Source of the DNA: CAMFLJ01 sp965279255
GTDB taxonomy: Bacteria > Actinomycetota > Acidimicrobiia > Acidimicrobiales > Acidimicrobilacustridaceae
DNA length: 64,000 nt
Direction: 5' to 3'
NCBI GenBank assembly: GCA_965279255.1
Contig: OZ257146.1
Span: 2,976,001 to 3,040,000 of the forward strand
Shown: one piece after another, positions 8,284 through 16,929 of the stretch
How positions within the stretch are numbered: position 1 is the stretch's first letter
How the letters are laid out: the number at the start of each line of letters is the position of its first letter
The notes under the pieces: generated by a model
What the model was told of the DNA's origin: nothing
Seen by the model: only the letters and a program-made list of their open reading frames with translations
Database searches by the model: none
Translations under genes and position numbers: made by a program

Positions 8284-9258
8284 ATGGACCCTGCGCAGTT
8301 CTTCGCAGCATCACGGGTGCTCATCGTTGCCGGGAAGGGGGGCGTCGGCAAAAGCACCGTGAGCGCCACCCTGGCCCGAGCGGCGGCGCGCGCCGGGCTC
8401 TCGACCCTCATCGTGGAGGTCCAGGGCCGGAGCGGCATCTCCAGCCTCTACGGCCGGCCGGCGTTCGGCTACGACGAGGTCGTGCTCCACCCGGGGGGCG
8501 GCCCCGAGGGTGCGGCCGACGTCAGGGCCCGCCTCCTCACCCCCGACGACGCCCTCCTCGAGTACCTCGAGGACCACGGCCTGCACCGGGTCACCCGCCG
8601 CCTGCTCTCGAGCGGCGCCCTCGACGTGGTGGCCACCGCCGCGCCGGGGATCAAGGACATCCTCGTGCTCGGCAAGGTGAAGCAGCTCGAGCGGGCCGGC
8701 GCGGCCGACCTCATCGTGCTCGACGCCCCCGCTGCGGGCCACGCCATCACCTTCCTGCGGTCGGCACGCGGCCTGCTCGACGCAGCGCGGGTGGGCCCGA
8801 TCAACACCCAGGCCTCCGAGGTGCTCGAGATGCTGACCGACCCCGCGCGCTGCCAGGTCGTGCTGGTCACGCTGCCCGAGGAGACACCGGTCAACGAGCT
8901 CGTCGACACCGCCTACAGCCTCGAGGACGAGGTCGGCGTGAGCCTCGGGCCGGTGGTCGTGAACGGGCTCTACCCGACGATCGACGGCCTCGACGCAGAC
9001 CCCGCGGAGATCGCCGCCGCATCCGGCATCCCGGTCGACCCCTCCGAGCTCACGGCCATGGCGGCGGCGGCGCGGTTCCGGGCCGATCGGTCGCGGTTGC
9101 AGGCCGAGCAGGTCGCCCGCCTCGGCACCGAGCTGCCGCTGCCGCAGATCACCCTGCCGTTCCTCTTCTCCTCCGACCTGGGCCCCGCCGACCTCGACCA
9201 CCTGACCTCGGCCGCCGCCGCCGGCATCCACGACCTCGACGCGCTGCCCGACCGATGA
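8284..9258 (+). CDS. ArsA/Get3-family ATPase (first of pair)
   Basis: 324-residue cytosolic P-loop ATPase of the SIMIBI class. Deviant Walker A GKGGVGKST at residues 17-25 keeps the signature Lys that reaches across the dimer. Further motifs: VEVQGRSG (A'-like) and LIVLDAPAAGHA (Walker B/switch). It lacks the As(III)-binding Cys triad of true ArsA and the duplicated halves, so arsenic export is unlikely. In mycobacteria an adjacent ArsA-like pair next to whiB4 has been described as a bacterial Get3-like system; this pair matches in order and form. ATG follows GAGGGGaac. Its stop overlaps the next start (ATGA), so the two subunits are probably made in equal amounts and may form a heterodimer. 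Confidence 0.88.
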   Translation: MDPAQFFAASRVLIVAGKGGVGKSTVSATLARAAARAGLSTLIVEVQGRSGISSLYGRPAFGYDEVVLHPGGGPEGAADVRARLLTPDDALLEYLEDHGLHRVTRRLLSSGALDVVATAAPGIKDILVLGKVKQLERAGAADLIVLDAPAAGHAITFLRSARGLLDAARVGPINTQASEVLEMLTDPARCQVVLVTLPEETPVNELVDTAYSLEDEVGVSLGPVVVNGLYPTIDGLDADPAEIAAASGIPVDPSELTAMAAAARFRADRSRLQAEQVARLGTELPLPQITLPFLFSSDLGPADLDHLTSAAAAGIHDLDALPDR

Positions 9259-10406
9259 GCGACGCCGCCCCTCCCCTCTCCCCCGGCCCGTCCGGCGACG
9301 ATCCGCTCGGCCGTCTGCTCGACACCCACGCGGTGGTGATCTGCACCGGGTCCGGCGGCGTCGGCAAGACCACCACCGCGGCGGTGCTCGCCATGGAGGC
9401 CGCCCACCGCGGCCGCCGGGCCTGCGTCGTCACCATCGACCCGGCCCGCCGCCTGGCCGATGCCATGGGCCTCGAGGGGCTGACCGACACCCCCGCACCC
9501 GTCGCGGGGCCGTGGCCCGGGGAGCTCTGGGCGATGATGCTCGACACCAAGTCGACCTTCGACGCCCTCGTGCGCCGCAACGCGGAGACCCCCGAGCAGG
9601 CCGAGGCCATCCTCGAGAACCGCTTCTACCGCAACATCTCCGGGTCGCTCTCGGGCACCCAGGAGTACATGGCGATGGAGAAGCTCTACGAGCTCCACGC
9701 CGAGGAGCGCTTCGACCTGGTCGTCGTCGACACGCCGCCCACCCGCAACGCCCTCGACTTCCTCGATGCGCCGCGCCGCCTCACCCGCTTCCTCGACCAC
9801 CGCCTCTACCGCGTCCTGGTGGCCCCCTCCGGCGGGCTGGCGCGGGCGGTCAACCTGGCGGCCCAGACCTTCCTCCGAACGATCTCGCGCGTCGTCGGCG
9901 CCGAGGTCGTGCAGGACGCCATCGCGTTCTTCTCCGCCTTCGACGGCATGGAGGCCGGCTTCCGCGAGCGGGCGGCGTCGGTGGCCGACCTGCTCGCGAG
10001 CGACGAGACCGCTTTCGTGCTCGTGACCGCCCCCCGACGCGACGTCGTGGAGGAGGCGACCTTCTTCGCCGACAAGCTCGCCGAGGCCGGCCTCACCGTG
10101 CGGGCACTGATCGTGAACCGGGTGCACCCCCACTTCGGAGCGGGGTCACCGGCCGCCCTCGCCCGACGGACCGAGACCCTGCAGGGGACGCCGCTCGCCC
10201 CCTTCGCGACCAACGTCGCCGACTTCGCCGTCCTCGCCGCCACCGAGGACGGTCACCTCGCCGGGCTCACCGGACGTGTCGCCCCGGCACCGGTGGTGAA
10301 GGTGCCGTTCCTCGACACCGACATCCACGACCTCTCCGGGCTCGACCGGATCGCGACCCACCTCTTCCCCGACGCGGCCGCCCGGGCCGGTGGGGCCGGG
10401 GGCTGA
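9255..10406 (+). CDS. ArsA/Get3-family ATPase (second of pair)
   Basis: 383-residue partner of the preceding ATPase. Its Walker A is GSGGVGKTT (residues 32-40): the first Lys of the deviant motif is replaced by Ser, so only the upstream partner carries the intersubunit lysine. Other motifs: VVTIDPARRLADAMGL (A' switch I with the conserved DPAR), LVVVDTPPTRNALDFLDAP (Walker B/switch II), and LIVNRVHP near the C-terminus. DPAR and DTPPT are typical of Get3/ArsA proteins. The unequal P-loops suggest an asymmetric heterodimer with one regulatory site. The ATG overlaps the previous stop by 4 nt. The gene is convergent with the STAS gene, 4 bp between stops. Confidence 0.88.
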   Translation: MSDAAPPLSPGPSGDDPLGRLLDTHAVVICTGSGGVGKTTTAAVLAMEAAHRGRRACVVTIDPARRLADAMGLEGLTDTPAPVAGPWPGELWAMMLDTKSTFDALVRRNAETPEQAEAILENRFYRNISGSLSGTQEYMAMEKLYELHAEERFDLVVVDTPPTRNALDFLDAPRRLTRFLDHRLYRVLVAPSGGLARAVNLAAQTFLRTISRVVGAEVVQDAIAFFSAFDGMEAGFRERAASVADLLASDETAFVLVTAPRRDVVEEATFFADKLAEAGLTVRALIVNRVHPHFGAGSPAALARRTETLQGTPLAPFATNVADFAVLAATEDGHLAGLTGRVAPAPVVKVPFLDTDIHDLSGLDRIATHLFPDAAARAGGAGG

Positions 10407-10410
10407 CCCG

Positions 10411-10755
10411 CTACTCGACCGGGTCGAGCAGGGCGGCGGCGGCCGCCTCCACCGTCTCCTCGACCGACACGATGCGGTCGAAGCCGGTGGTGTGCAGGAG
10501 CCGGGTCAGCGTCGGCCGGCTGCAGGCGACGGTGACGTCACCATCGGACTCGCGCGCCCGGCGGATGCCGCCGATCAACGCCCCGAGGCCCGACGAGTCC
10601 ATGAACGGCACCGACGACAGGTCGATGAGCAGGCGGGGCGTGCTCGCCAGCCCGGCCAGCACGTCGCGGAACTGGCCCACGGTGTAGGCGTCGAGCTCCC
10701 CCACCGGACGGCACAGGGTGTAGCGCTCGGTCTCCTCCACCACGATCTCGAGCAC
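10411..10755 (-). CDS. STAS-domain anti-sigma factor antagonist
   Basis: 114-residue single STAS domain of the SpoIIAA/RsbV type. The phosphorylatable serine is visible in VPFMDSSGLGAL (about residues 50-61), preceded by the beta strand LLIDLSSV. Such proteins bind and neutralise an RsbW-type kinase when unphosphorylated. GTG at 10755 is preceded by GGGAGG at 4 nt, which fixes the start. No cognate kinase or sigma factor is adjacent; the RsbW-like remnant at 807-1229 is the only candidate in the window. Confidence 0.88.
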   Translation of the reverse strand: MLEIVVEETERYTLCRPVGELDAYTVGQFRDVLAGLASTPRLLIDLSSVPFMDSSGLGALIGGIRRARESDGDVTVACSRPTLTRLLHTTGFDRIVSVEETVEAAAAALLDPVE

Positions 10756-10901
10756 GCTGCCTCCCGCTGCATGGATCCCGCGACCACAGGGGCCACGGGA
10801 GGCGGATGGTAGCGGTGCCCTTCGTGGCCGACCACCCCCATCACGGGCAGTGGTCACCGGCGGGTTGGGCGCCCTTCGACGGCTCTTGTAGCCTCGCCCC
10901 T

Positions 10902-11333
10902 GTGCCGACCGTGCTTCTCGCCACCGATGCCGACTGGATCCTCGACGAGGTCGATGCGGCCCTCTCCGACGCATCCACCACCGTGTACCGCGTGCGGCAG
11001 GGGATCGACGTGCTCCAGGCGATCGACCAGGTCGCTCCCGACCTCGTCATCCTCGACGAGCAGATCGGCAACATGGGCGGCATGGCCACGCTGTCGGCGA
11101 TCCGCAACGCCGAGGGCGTCGACCGCATCCCGATCACCGCGGTGATGGTGCTGCTCGACCGGGCCCACGACGCCTTCCTGGCCCGTCGCCACGACGCCGA
11201 CGGCTTCCTGGTGAAGCCGCTCGACTCGATCCGGCTGCGCAAGGCCGCCGACGTGCTCCTGGCGGGCGAGGCCTACGAGGAGCCCCTCGACCTCGAGTCC
11301 GGCCAGCCGGCCGACATCACCATCGAGGGCTGA
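10902..11333 (+). CDS. Stand-alone response regulator receiver domain protein
   Basis: 143 residues, a single CheY-like receiver without an output domain. LLATDADW carries the acidic Mg pair, VILDEQIG the phospho-acceptor Asp, and VKPLDS the conserved Lys-Pro. A short acidic tail follows. GTG at 10902 has TAGCCT 7 nt upstream, giving a leaderless start; an upstream ATG at 10806 would add an unrelated N-terminus. No histidine kinase is nearby. It is divergent from the STAS antagonist gene, so the two could belong to one stress module, an inference from position only. Confidence 0.85.
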   Translation: MPTVLLATDADWILDEVDAALSDASTTVYRVRQGIDVLQAIDQVAPDLVILDEQIGNMGGMATLSAIRNAEGVDRIPITAVMVLLDRAHDAFLARRHDADGFLVKPLDSIRLRKAADVLLAGEAYEEPLDLESGQPADITIEG

Positions 11334-11391
11334 CGCCGATCCGGTCGGTTTCGTAGTCCAATCCGTGCGGGGGTAGGCTCACACCCCGCTA

Positions 11392-11468
11392 CGGGCTGTA
11401 GCGCAGCTTGGTAGCGCGCCTCGTTCGGGACGAGGAGGTCGTGGGTTCGAATCCCGCCAGCCCGACCA
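11392..11468 (+). tRNA. tRNA-Pro (anticodon CGG)
   Basis: 77-nt cloverleaf including encoded CCA. Acceptor CGGGCTG pairs with CAGCCCG; anticodon stem CCTCG/CGAGG encloses loop TTCGGGA with anticodon CGG (codon CCG); the T arm has GTGGG-TTCGAAT-CCCGC. TAGGCT at 11374-11379 is a plausible -10 box. A GC stem followed by TTT lies 15 nt downstream. Confidence 0.97.
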
Positions 11469-11482
11469 CGTAGCACCGAACC

Positions 11483-11515
11483 GGACCCCTGAGGCCTCGT
11501 GCCCAGGGGTCCTTT
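11483..11515 (+). terminator. Terminator after tRNA-Pro
   Basis: GGACCCCTG (11483-11491) and CAGGGGTCC (11504-11512) form a perfect 9-bp stem with a 12-nt loop, followed by TTT. Positioned just after the tRNA, so a rho-independent terminator is likely. Confidence 0.7.
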
Positions 11516-11541
11516 CGCGCCCGCTCCCAGCCGTTGCCGCT

Positions 11542-12336
11542 TCAGCTGAGGAGCGCCTCGAAGGGCCACGGCTCGACGTCGAGGTAACGACGCCGAACGA
11601 TCCGCGCGACGGTCTCCTCGCTGACCTCCAGGTCCCTGCACCACGGGTTCCGCTCGATCTGATCCATCACTGCTGTGGTCAACGGCCCGATCGCGGGCAG
11701 GGGGTCACCGGGCATGGGGCGGCCGGCGACATGGACGTATCCGAGCCCCTTGAGTGCACCGAGGATCTCCACACCGGTCCGTCCGGGCATCGGCGGGGAC
11801 ACCGGCACACGCAGCGGCCGAGTGTGCAGCGCCAACAGCAACTCGGTGACCGCCGCTCGATCGGTCAGCCGATCGCGAGCACGAGGTCGTCCGGCAAGGA
11901 ACTCGACCAGGGCGCACGTGCCGAAGTAGTCGCGCCCTGCCACCAGTCGACCACCCGCCCAGCAGGGCACCTGCACCTCACGGTCGACGTTGTGCACCCC
12001 GTTCCAGAGCCCTGCGGTCGTCTCGCTCACGAGCTCGACCGCTCCGGCGGAAGAGCCGGATGCCCTCACCACCACCCCGAAAGGGCCGGCCCGGTTCGCG
12101 CCGTAGGGACCAAGCCACCAGGCATCGACCTCCCGGCGGAGGTAGCCGCCACGCACCGGATCGACCCGCCGCGGTGGCAGGAAGGCAGACCACTCCAGCT
12201 CGGCGGCCGTCGCCGAGGCGACCAGCCGCACCCGATCCGGGCCGAGATGAAGGTCGGCGGCATGGCGATGCGGCGACCCCGGGAACAGGAGGCCGCCATC
12301 GAACCGGGCGTTGGCCAGCCAGGGGCTGGTGAACAT
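11542..12336 (-). CDS. Hypothetical protein
   Basis: 264-residue protein that I do not recognise. No signal peptide or membrane helix is visible. It starts with short aromatic-rich strands (WLANARFDGG) and ends in a helical segment (DLEVSEETVARIVRRRYLD) that could be a small HTH-like element. The ATG at 12336 lies 8 bp downstream of the asd stop on the same strand, so it may be the last gene of an asd transcript. Its codons end in A or T more often than those of neighbours (for example CAT, GAT and CTT), and it sits between a tRNA gene and asd, which together would fit later acquisition. Reality of the gene is supported by length and by colinearity with asd rather than by homology. Confidence 0.6.
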   Translation of the reverse strand: MFTSPWLANARFDGGLLFPGSPHRHAADLHLGPDRVRLVASATAAELEWSAFLPPRRVDPVRGGYLRREVDAWWLGPYGANRAGPFGVVVRASGSSAGAVELVSETTAGLWNGVHNVDREVQVPCWAGGRLVAGRDYFGTCALVEFLAGRPRARDRLTDRAAVTELLLALHTRPLRVPVSPPMPGRTGVEILGALKGLGYVHVAGRPMPGDPLPAIGPLTTAVMDQIERNPWCRDLEVSEETVARIVRRRYLDVEPWPFEALLS

Positions 12337-12344
12337 CGGAACGG

Positions 12345-13370
12345 TCAGCCGCGGCGGGCGAGGATCTCTTCGGCGATCTGGACCGCGTTGAGGGCGGCGC
12401 CCTTGCGGAGGTTGTCGCCGGAGAGGAACAGCGCGATGCCGTTGTCGATCGTGGGATCGACCCGGATGCGGCCCACGAAGGTGGGATCGACGCCCGCGGC
12501 CTGCAGCGGCGTGGGGATGTCGGCGAGCTCGACACCGGGGGCCTTGAAGAGGATGCGGCGGGCGTCCTCGGGGCTGATCGGGTTGGCGAACCCGGCGGAG
12601 ATCGACAGCGAGTGACCGGTGTAGACCGGCACCCGGACGCAGGTGACCATGACCTTCAGGTCGGGGAGCTCGAGGATCTTGCGGCTCTCGTTGCGGAGCT
12701 TCTGCTCCTCATCGGTCTCGCCCAGGCCGTCGTCGACGAGGCTGCCGGCGAAGGGCACCACGTTGTAGGCGATGGGGGCCGGGAACTTCTCGGGGGCCGG
12801 GTAGTCGACCGCGCTGCCCGACATGGCGAGCGCCGGAGCGCCGTCGCCGATCTTGCGGACCTGCTCCTCGAGCTCGGCCACGCCGGCCAGGCCCGCACCG
12901 GAGACGGCCTGGTAGGTGCTCACCACGAGGGTGCGCAGGCCGGCCTCGGTGTCGAGCGGCTTGAGAACCGGCATCGCGACCATCGTCGTGCAGTTGGGGT
13001 TGGCGACGATGTTCTTCGGGATGGAGTCGAGGGCGTGGGCGTTGACCTCGGGCACCACGAGCGGCACGTCGGGGTCCATCCGCCAGGCGGAGGAGTTGTC
13101 GACGACCACGGCACCGGACTCGGCCACCCGCGGGGCCAGGGACTTCGAGGTGGCGCCACCCGCCGAGAAGAGCACGACGTCGAGGCCCGAGTAGTCGGCG
13201 GTCTCGGCGTCCTCGACCTCGATCTCGCCGTCACCCCAGGGCAGGCGACGGCCGGCCGAGCGGGCGGACGCGAAGAGGCGGAGCTGGGAGACGGGGTACT
13301 GGCGCTCGGCCAGGACCGACCGCATGACACGGCCGACCTGTCCGGTGGCGCCGACGATTCCGATGCGCAT
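12345..13370 (-). CDS. asd: Aspartate-semialdehyde dehydrogenase
   Basis: NADPH-dependent reduction of aspartyl phosphate to aspartate semialdehyde, the step after LysC towards lysine, threonine, methionine and diaminopimelate. 341 residues. GIVGATGQVGRVM at residues 4-16 is the nucleotide-binding loop; VDNSSAWRM and VVPEVNAHAL follow; the catalytic Cys is in NPNCTTMVA (near residue 130); the late residues around GHSLSISAGF carry the substrate-binding His. The ATG at 13370 fits the family N-terminus; TACCCT lies 9 nt upstream. lysC (15633-16865) is nearby on the same strand but separated by opposite-strand genes, so the two are not one operon. Confidence 0.96.
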   Translation of the reverse strand: MRIGIVGATGQVGRVMRSVLAERQYPVSQLRLFASARSAGRRLPWGDGEIEVEDAETADYSGLDVVLFSAGGATSKSLAPRVAESGAVVVDNSSAWRMDPDVPLVVPEVNAHALDSIPKNIVANPNCTTMVAMPVLKPLDTEAGLRTLVVSTYQAVSGAGLAGVAELEEQVRKIGDGAPALAMSGSAVDYPAPEKFPAPIAYNVVPFAGSLVDDGLGETDEEQKLRNESRKILELPDLKVMVTCVRVPVYTGHSLSISAGFANPISPEDARRILFKAPGVELADIPTPLQAAGVDPTFVGRIRVDPTIDNGIALFLSGDNLRKGAALNAVQIAEEILARRG

Positions 13371-13556
13371 AGGCCGAACAGGGTACCGGTGGACGTGTGC
13401 CCGTCCCTCGTCCATATGTAGGAGACCCGGCGGACGGCGGCCCGCGCTCGGTCCGGACGGACACGACGCGATGGTCGCCGTTCCTGGAACGCTGTCCACT
13501 ACGGTCGCGCCAGGTGTCGGGTGGGATGCACCCGGCGGACGATGAATGGGGAGCGA

Positions 13557-14534
13557 ATGTCCGAAGAGATCACCGAGCTGCGCGCGCAGCTCGAGCAGAT
13601 GCAGGCCAAGTTGAACGAGCTCGAGACCGAGAGCCGCCCGGCCCCGATCATGAACCGCCGCCGAGCGCTCACGACCCTGGCAGCAGGTGCCGCCGGCGCC
13701 GCCGCCAGCACCATCGCGTTCGCCAGCCCGGCCGCCGCGACCGACGGCGGCACCATCCTGATCGGCAACCAGACCCAGACCGCACAGTCGCCGACCGCCC
13801 TCATCGCTGACGGCTCCTACGTCGGTGGCGCGGTGCTCGGCGGCTTCAGCGTCACCGACGACACCACGCCCAACAACAACACGAGCGCGGCGCTCTCGTG
13901 CCTGGTCGGCATCGCCACCGGCCCCGCCTTCACGGTCGGGATCCTCGGCGCCTCCAGCGCGTCCGGCGGCGTCGGCGCCAAGCTCGACGGCCCCACGCCG
14001 CTGAAGCTGGCCGACTCCAGCGGCGCCGGGGCCCCCACCCCCACCGTCGGCACCGAGGGCATGTTCCGGTACACCAACGGCGACCTCTACTTCTGCGTCG
14101 ACGACACCTCGACCGACCGCTGGCGTCTGGTCACCGGCGCCGCCTCGGCCGGCACGTACATCCCGATCGTGCCCGCCCGCGCCTACGACTCGCGCTGGAG
14201 CGCCGGTCCCATCACCGCCGGGCAGAACCGCACCATCTCGATCAAGGACAAGTACAGCCAGGCCGGCGTCCTGCAGCAGTCCAACGTCGTGCCCACGGGC
14301 GCCCGTGCCGTCACCTACAACCTCACCATCGCCAACACGGTGTCGGGTGGGTACCTGTCGCTCGTGCCCGGCAACAGCGTCGACTTCTCGACCTCGACCA
14401 TCAACTGGGCCGGCAGCGGCCTCGTGCTGGCCAACGGCTCGACCTCGAAGCTCGACACCAGCCGCCAGGTGAAGGTCGCCTGTGGCAGCGGCACCACCGA
14501 CTTCATCATCGACATCACCGGGTACTACTTCTGA
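13557..14534 (+). CDS. Secreted surface protein with N-terminal coiled coil, Tat-like signal and ITGYY-type domain
   Basis: 325 residues. A short coiled coil (residues 1-25, ELRAQLEQMQAKLNELE) precedes an internal twin-arginine-like signal, NRRRALTTLAAGAAG to ASPAAA (about 34-63). The middle has a Gly/Ala/Thr-rich beta region, then SVTDDTTPNNNTSAAL. The last 120 residues (VPARAYDSRW to IDITGYYF) match a widespread actinobacterial cell-surface domain that usually reads PxRxxDTR...VDVxGYY. Function is unknown; adhesion or carbohydrate contact is a guess. ATG at 13557 has GGGGAG upstream. A cytosolic coiled coil before an export signal is unusual. Confidence 0.75.
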   Translation: MSEEITELRAQLEQMQAKLNELETESRPAPIMNRRRALTTLAAGAAGAAASTIAFASPAAATDGGTILIGNQTQTAQSPTALIADGSYVGGAVLGGFSVTDDTTPNNNTSAALSCLVGIATGPAFTVGILGASSASGGVGAKLDGPTPLKLADSSGAGAPTPTVGTEGMFRYTNGDLYFCVDDTSTDRWRLVTGAASAGTYIPIVPARAYDSRWSAGPITAGQNRTISIKDKYSQAGVLQQSNVVPTGARAVTYNLTIANTVSGGYLSLVPGNSVDFSTSTINWAGSGLVLANGSTSKLDTSRQVKVACGSGTTDFIIDITGYYF

Positions 14535-14590
14535 CCCCCGACACGGACGCGGCGGCGTCCGGCGCCTGGCGGTTCGCCCAGGCGCCGGAC

Positions 14591-15067
14591 ATGCCGTTCC
14601 TCTACCACCTGGCGGTCACCACCGAGCCGGCGTGGTGGCGGGTCACCCGTCTGGGCGCGGCTCCGCCGCTGGTGCTCCAGCGCCTCCAGCAGTGCGACGC
14701 CCTCGCCGTCGTGATGGCCCCGTCGGGCGACCTGGTCGGCGCCGCCGCGCTGGCCGAGGGCTCCCTCGTGGCCGCCACCGCGGTGCTCGATCTCCAAGCC
14801 CTCCCCGAGCCCGAGGCCCAGGCGGTGGTGGCGGCACTCGCTCCCGACATCGTGCGGGCCGGCTTCGAGGGGGCCGGCCTGAGACGGCTCTACCACGACC
14901 GCTTCGACGGCGAGCCCGACCTGCTCGGCGCGACCTCCCCCCACTGGGCCGCCGAGGTGCGCTACCCCGACCACGCCCGGATCGACGGCGCCCTCCGCGC
15001 CCGCACCACCTACGCGCTCGGCTCCGACACCTTCCGAGCCGCGTTCCCGCCGGAAGAGGCGTCATGA
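14591..15067 (+). CDS. Hypothetical protein, possibly a degenerate GNAT domain
   Basis: 158 residues with a fold pattern reminiscent of the C-terminal half of GNAT acetyltransferases (LYHDRFDGEPDLL in place of the usual LYERLGF motif), but no acetyl-CoA loop RxxGxG/A is evident. Its stop overlaps the start of a genuine GNAT gene by 4 nt (ATGA), so the two products probably act together. ATG at 14591 is the first start codon in frame after the preceding stop; no clear ribosome site is seen. Function unknown. Confidence 0.55.
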   Translation: MPFLYHLAVTTEPAWWRVTRLGAAPPLVLQRLQQCDALAVVMAPSGDLVGAAALAEGSLVAATAVLDLQALPEPEAQAVVAALAPDIVRAGFEGAGLRRLYHDRFDGEPDLLGATSPHWAAEVRYPDHARIDGALRARTTYALGSDTFRAAFPPEEAS

Positions 15068-15645
15068 GGACCGAGACCCGGCGGGTGCGGCTGCGGCCGG
15101 CCGAACCATCCGACTACCCGTCACTCCACGCCCTCGAGGACGACCCCGCTTCACTCGGCACCTGGCGTTACCGCGGCCAGCTCCCGCCCCTCGAGGAGTA
15201 CGAGGCCCGGCTCTGGGAGCAGACCGTGGCCATCCACGTGGTCGAGAGCCGGGCCACCGGCGAGCTCCTCGGGTACTGCCAGCTCTACGACATGGACCCC
15301 CGCTCGGAGAGCGGCTGGTTCTCCGTGTACGCCGCCGCCGGGCACCGCGGCAACGGGCTGGTCATGGAAGGCAACATGGTCTTCCTCGAGTGGGCCTTCG
15401 CCAACTGGCCGGTGCGCTGGCTCTACGCCCACTGCCTGGCCGCGAACTACCGCAGCTTCTCCAGCACCGTGCGCCGCGGCGAGTGCCACGACCTCGGGGT
15501 GCTCGAGGGTCGGGCGATGCTCCAGGGCGAGCCCCACGACGTCCACGTCGTCGGGTTCGAACGGGACCTGTGGCTGTCGGCGCCGGTGCGCCGGCGGGCG
15601 GTCGCCTCGATGGAGGCGGCGGCCCGGGCGGGTCAGTCGACGTAG
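15064..15645 (+). CDS. GNAT-family N-acetyltransferase
   Basis: 193-residue acetyltransferase of the RimJ/RimL-like branch: RRVRLRPAEPSDYPSLHALEDDP start, GELLGYCQLYD strand, SGWFSVYAAAGHRGNGL with the acetyl-CoA pyrophosphate loop (HRGNGL, residues about 97-102), then WLYAHCLAANYRSFSS. The substrate is unknown. Translationally coupled to the preceding gene (4-nt overlap). Its last 13 bp overlap the 3' end of lysC on the other strand. Confidence 0.85.
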   Translation: MRTETRRVRLRPAEPSDYPSLHALEDDPASLGTWRYRGQLPPLEEYEARLWEQTVAIHVVESRATGELLGYCQLYDMDPRSESGWFSVYAAAGHRGNGLVMEGNMVFLEWAFANWPVRWLYAHCLAANYRSFSSTVRRGECHDLGVLEGRAMLQGEPHDVHVVGFERDLWLSAPVRRRAVASMEAAARAGQST

Positions 15646-16865
15646 ACGGGGCCGTCGGCCAGCCCGAAGGCGTCGTGGAGGGCCACCACGGCCCGCTCGA
15701 CATCGGCCTCGGCCACCACGCAGCTCACCCGGATCGCCGACGTGGCGATCATCTCGATGTTGATCTCGTTGGCAGCGAGGGTCTCGAACACGGTGGCGGC
15801 GACGCCGGGGTGCGACTTCATGCCCGCCCCGACGACGCTCACCCGGGCGATGTTGGCGTCGCCGGTGACGGAGCTGGCGCCGATCTCGTCGGCCCGCTCC
15901 TCGCAGATGGCGATCGCCCGGTCGAGGTCGCTGTGGGGCACGGTGAAGGAGATGTCGGTGACCCCGGCGGCCGAGGTGTTCTGCACGATGAGATCGACGT
16001 TGATGTCGGCGTCGGCGAGGGCCCGGCTGTACTTGGCCGCGATGCCGGGCCGGTCGGCCACGCCCGTGATGGTGAGCTTGGCCTCGTCGGCGTCGTGCAC
16101 GACCGCCGAGATGATCGCCTGTTCCATGTCGTCGTCCTCCTTGGTGACCACGGTGCCCGGCTCCCAGGTGAACGCGGAGCGCACGTGGAGCTCGACCCCG
16201 AAGTTGCGGGCGAACTCGACCGACCGCATGGCCGGCTTGGGACAGCCGTTGGCCGTCATCTCGAGCAGTTCGTCGAAGTTGATGCGATCCATCTTGCGGG
16301 CGTCGGTGACGACCCGGGGATCGCTGGTGAACACGCCCGACACGTCGGTGTAGAGCTCGCACGACTGGGCGCCGAGGGCGTGGGCGATGGCGACCGCCGT
16401 CGTGTCGGAGCCGCCACGGCCGAGGAACGTGACGTTGCGCTCGGGCGACACGCCCTGGGCGCCACCGACCACCGCCACCCGGCCGGCGTCGAGGGCCTCG
16501 CGGATGCGGTCGGGGCGCACCTCGGTGATCTTGGCGTTCATGTGGGTCGAGTCGGTGAGGAAGCCCGCCTGGGAGCCGGTGAACGACTCGGCCTCGATGC
16601 CGAGGTCGGCGATGGCCATGCACAGCAGGGCGGTGGCCTTGCGCTCGCCGGCGGTGACGAGCATGTCCATCTCGCGGCCGGGGCGGGTGTCGGAGACCTC
16701 CCGGGCGAGGCGTAGGAGCTCGTCGGTCTCCTTGCCCATGGCCGAGATCACGACGACGACCTGGTTGCCACGGCGGACCGTGCGCGCCACGTGATCGGCC
16801 ACGGCGCGCATGCGCTCGGGGTCGGCCACGGACGTGCCGCCGAACTTCTGGACGAGGAGTGCCAC
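15633..16865 (-). CDS. lysC: Aspartate kinase
   Basis: Phosphorylates aspartate, the entry step to the lysine/threonine/methionine/diaminopimelate branch. 410 residues, the monofunctional single-polypeptide class. VQKFGGTSV at residues 4-12 is the kinase signature; GRGGSDTTAVAIA (about 151-163) binds ATP/substrate; two C-terminal ACT domains (KLTITGVADRPGIAA and RVSVVGAGMKSHPG) bind feedback inhibitors. GTG at 16865 with TAGCGT 8 nt upstream, so leaderless. As in other actinobacterial lysC genes an internal start could yield a separate beta subunit; not tested. A palindromic site lies 50 bp upstream. Confidence 0.96.
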   Translation of the reverse strand: MALLVQKFGGTSVADPERMRAVADHVARTVRRGNQVVVVISAMGKETDELLRLAREVSDTRPGREMDMLVTAGERKATALLCMAIADLGIEAESFTGSQAGFLTDSTHMNAKITEVRPDRIREALDAGRVAVVGGAQGVSPERNVTFLGRGGSDTTAVAIAHALGAQSCELYTDVSGVFTSDPRVVTDARKMDRINFDELLEMTANGCPKPAMRSVEFARNFGVELHVRSAFTWEPGTVVTKEDDDMEQAIISAVVHDADEAKLTITGVADRPGIAAKYSRALADADINVDLIVQNTSAAGVTDISFTVPHSDLDRAIAICEERADEIGASSVTGDANIARVSVVGAGMKSHPGVAATVFETLAANEINIEMIATSAIRVSCVVAEADVERAVVALHDAFGLADGPVYVD

Positions 16866-16915
16866 GGGCGAGAACGCTATCGGCCGCAGACAACCCCTCC
16901 CGAATCGCGGACAGG

Positions 16916-16929
16916 TGCCCTGTCAGGGA
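16916..16929. promoter_or_regulatory. Palindromic site upstream of lysC, left copy of inverted pair
   Basis: TGCCCTGTCAGGGA, itself an 11-bp palindrome core CCCTGwCAGGG. An exact inverted copy lies at 17060-17073, and a short TTCGTG stretch inside both copies extends the similarity. This copy is about 40 bp upstream of the lysC -10 box. Confidence 0.5.
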
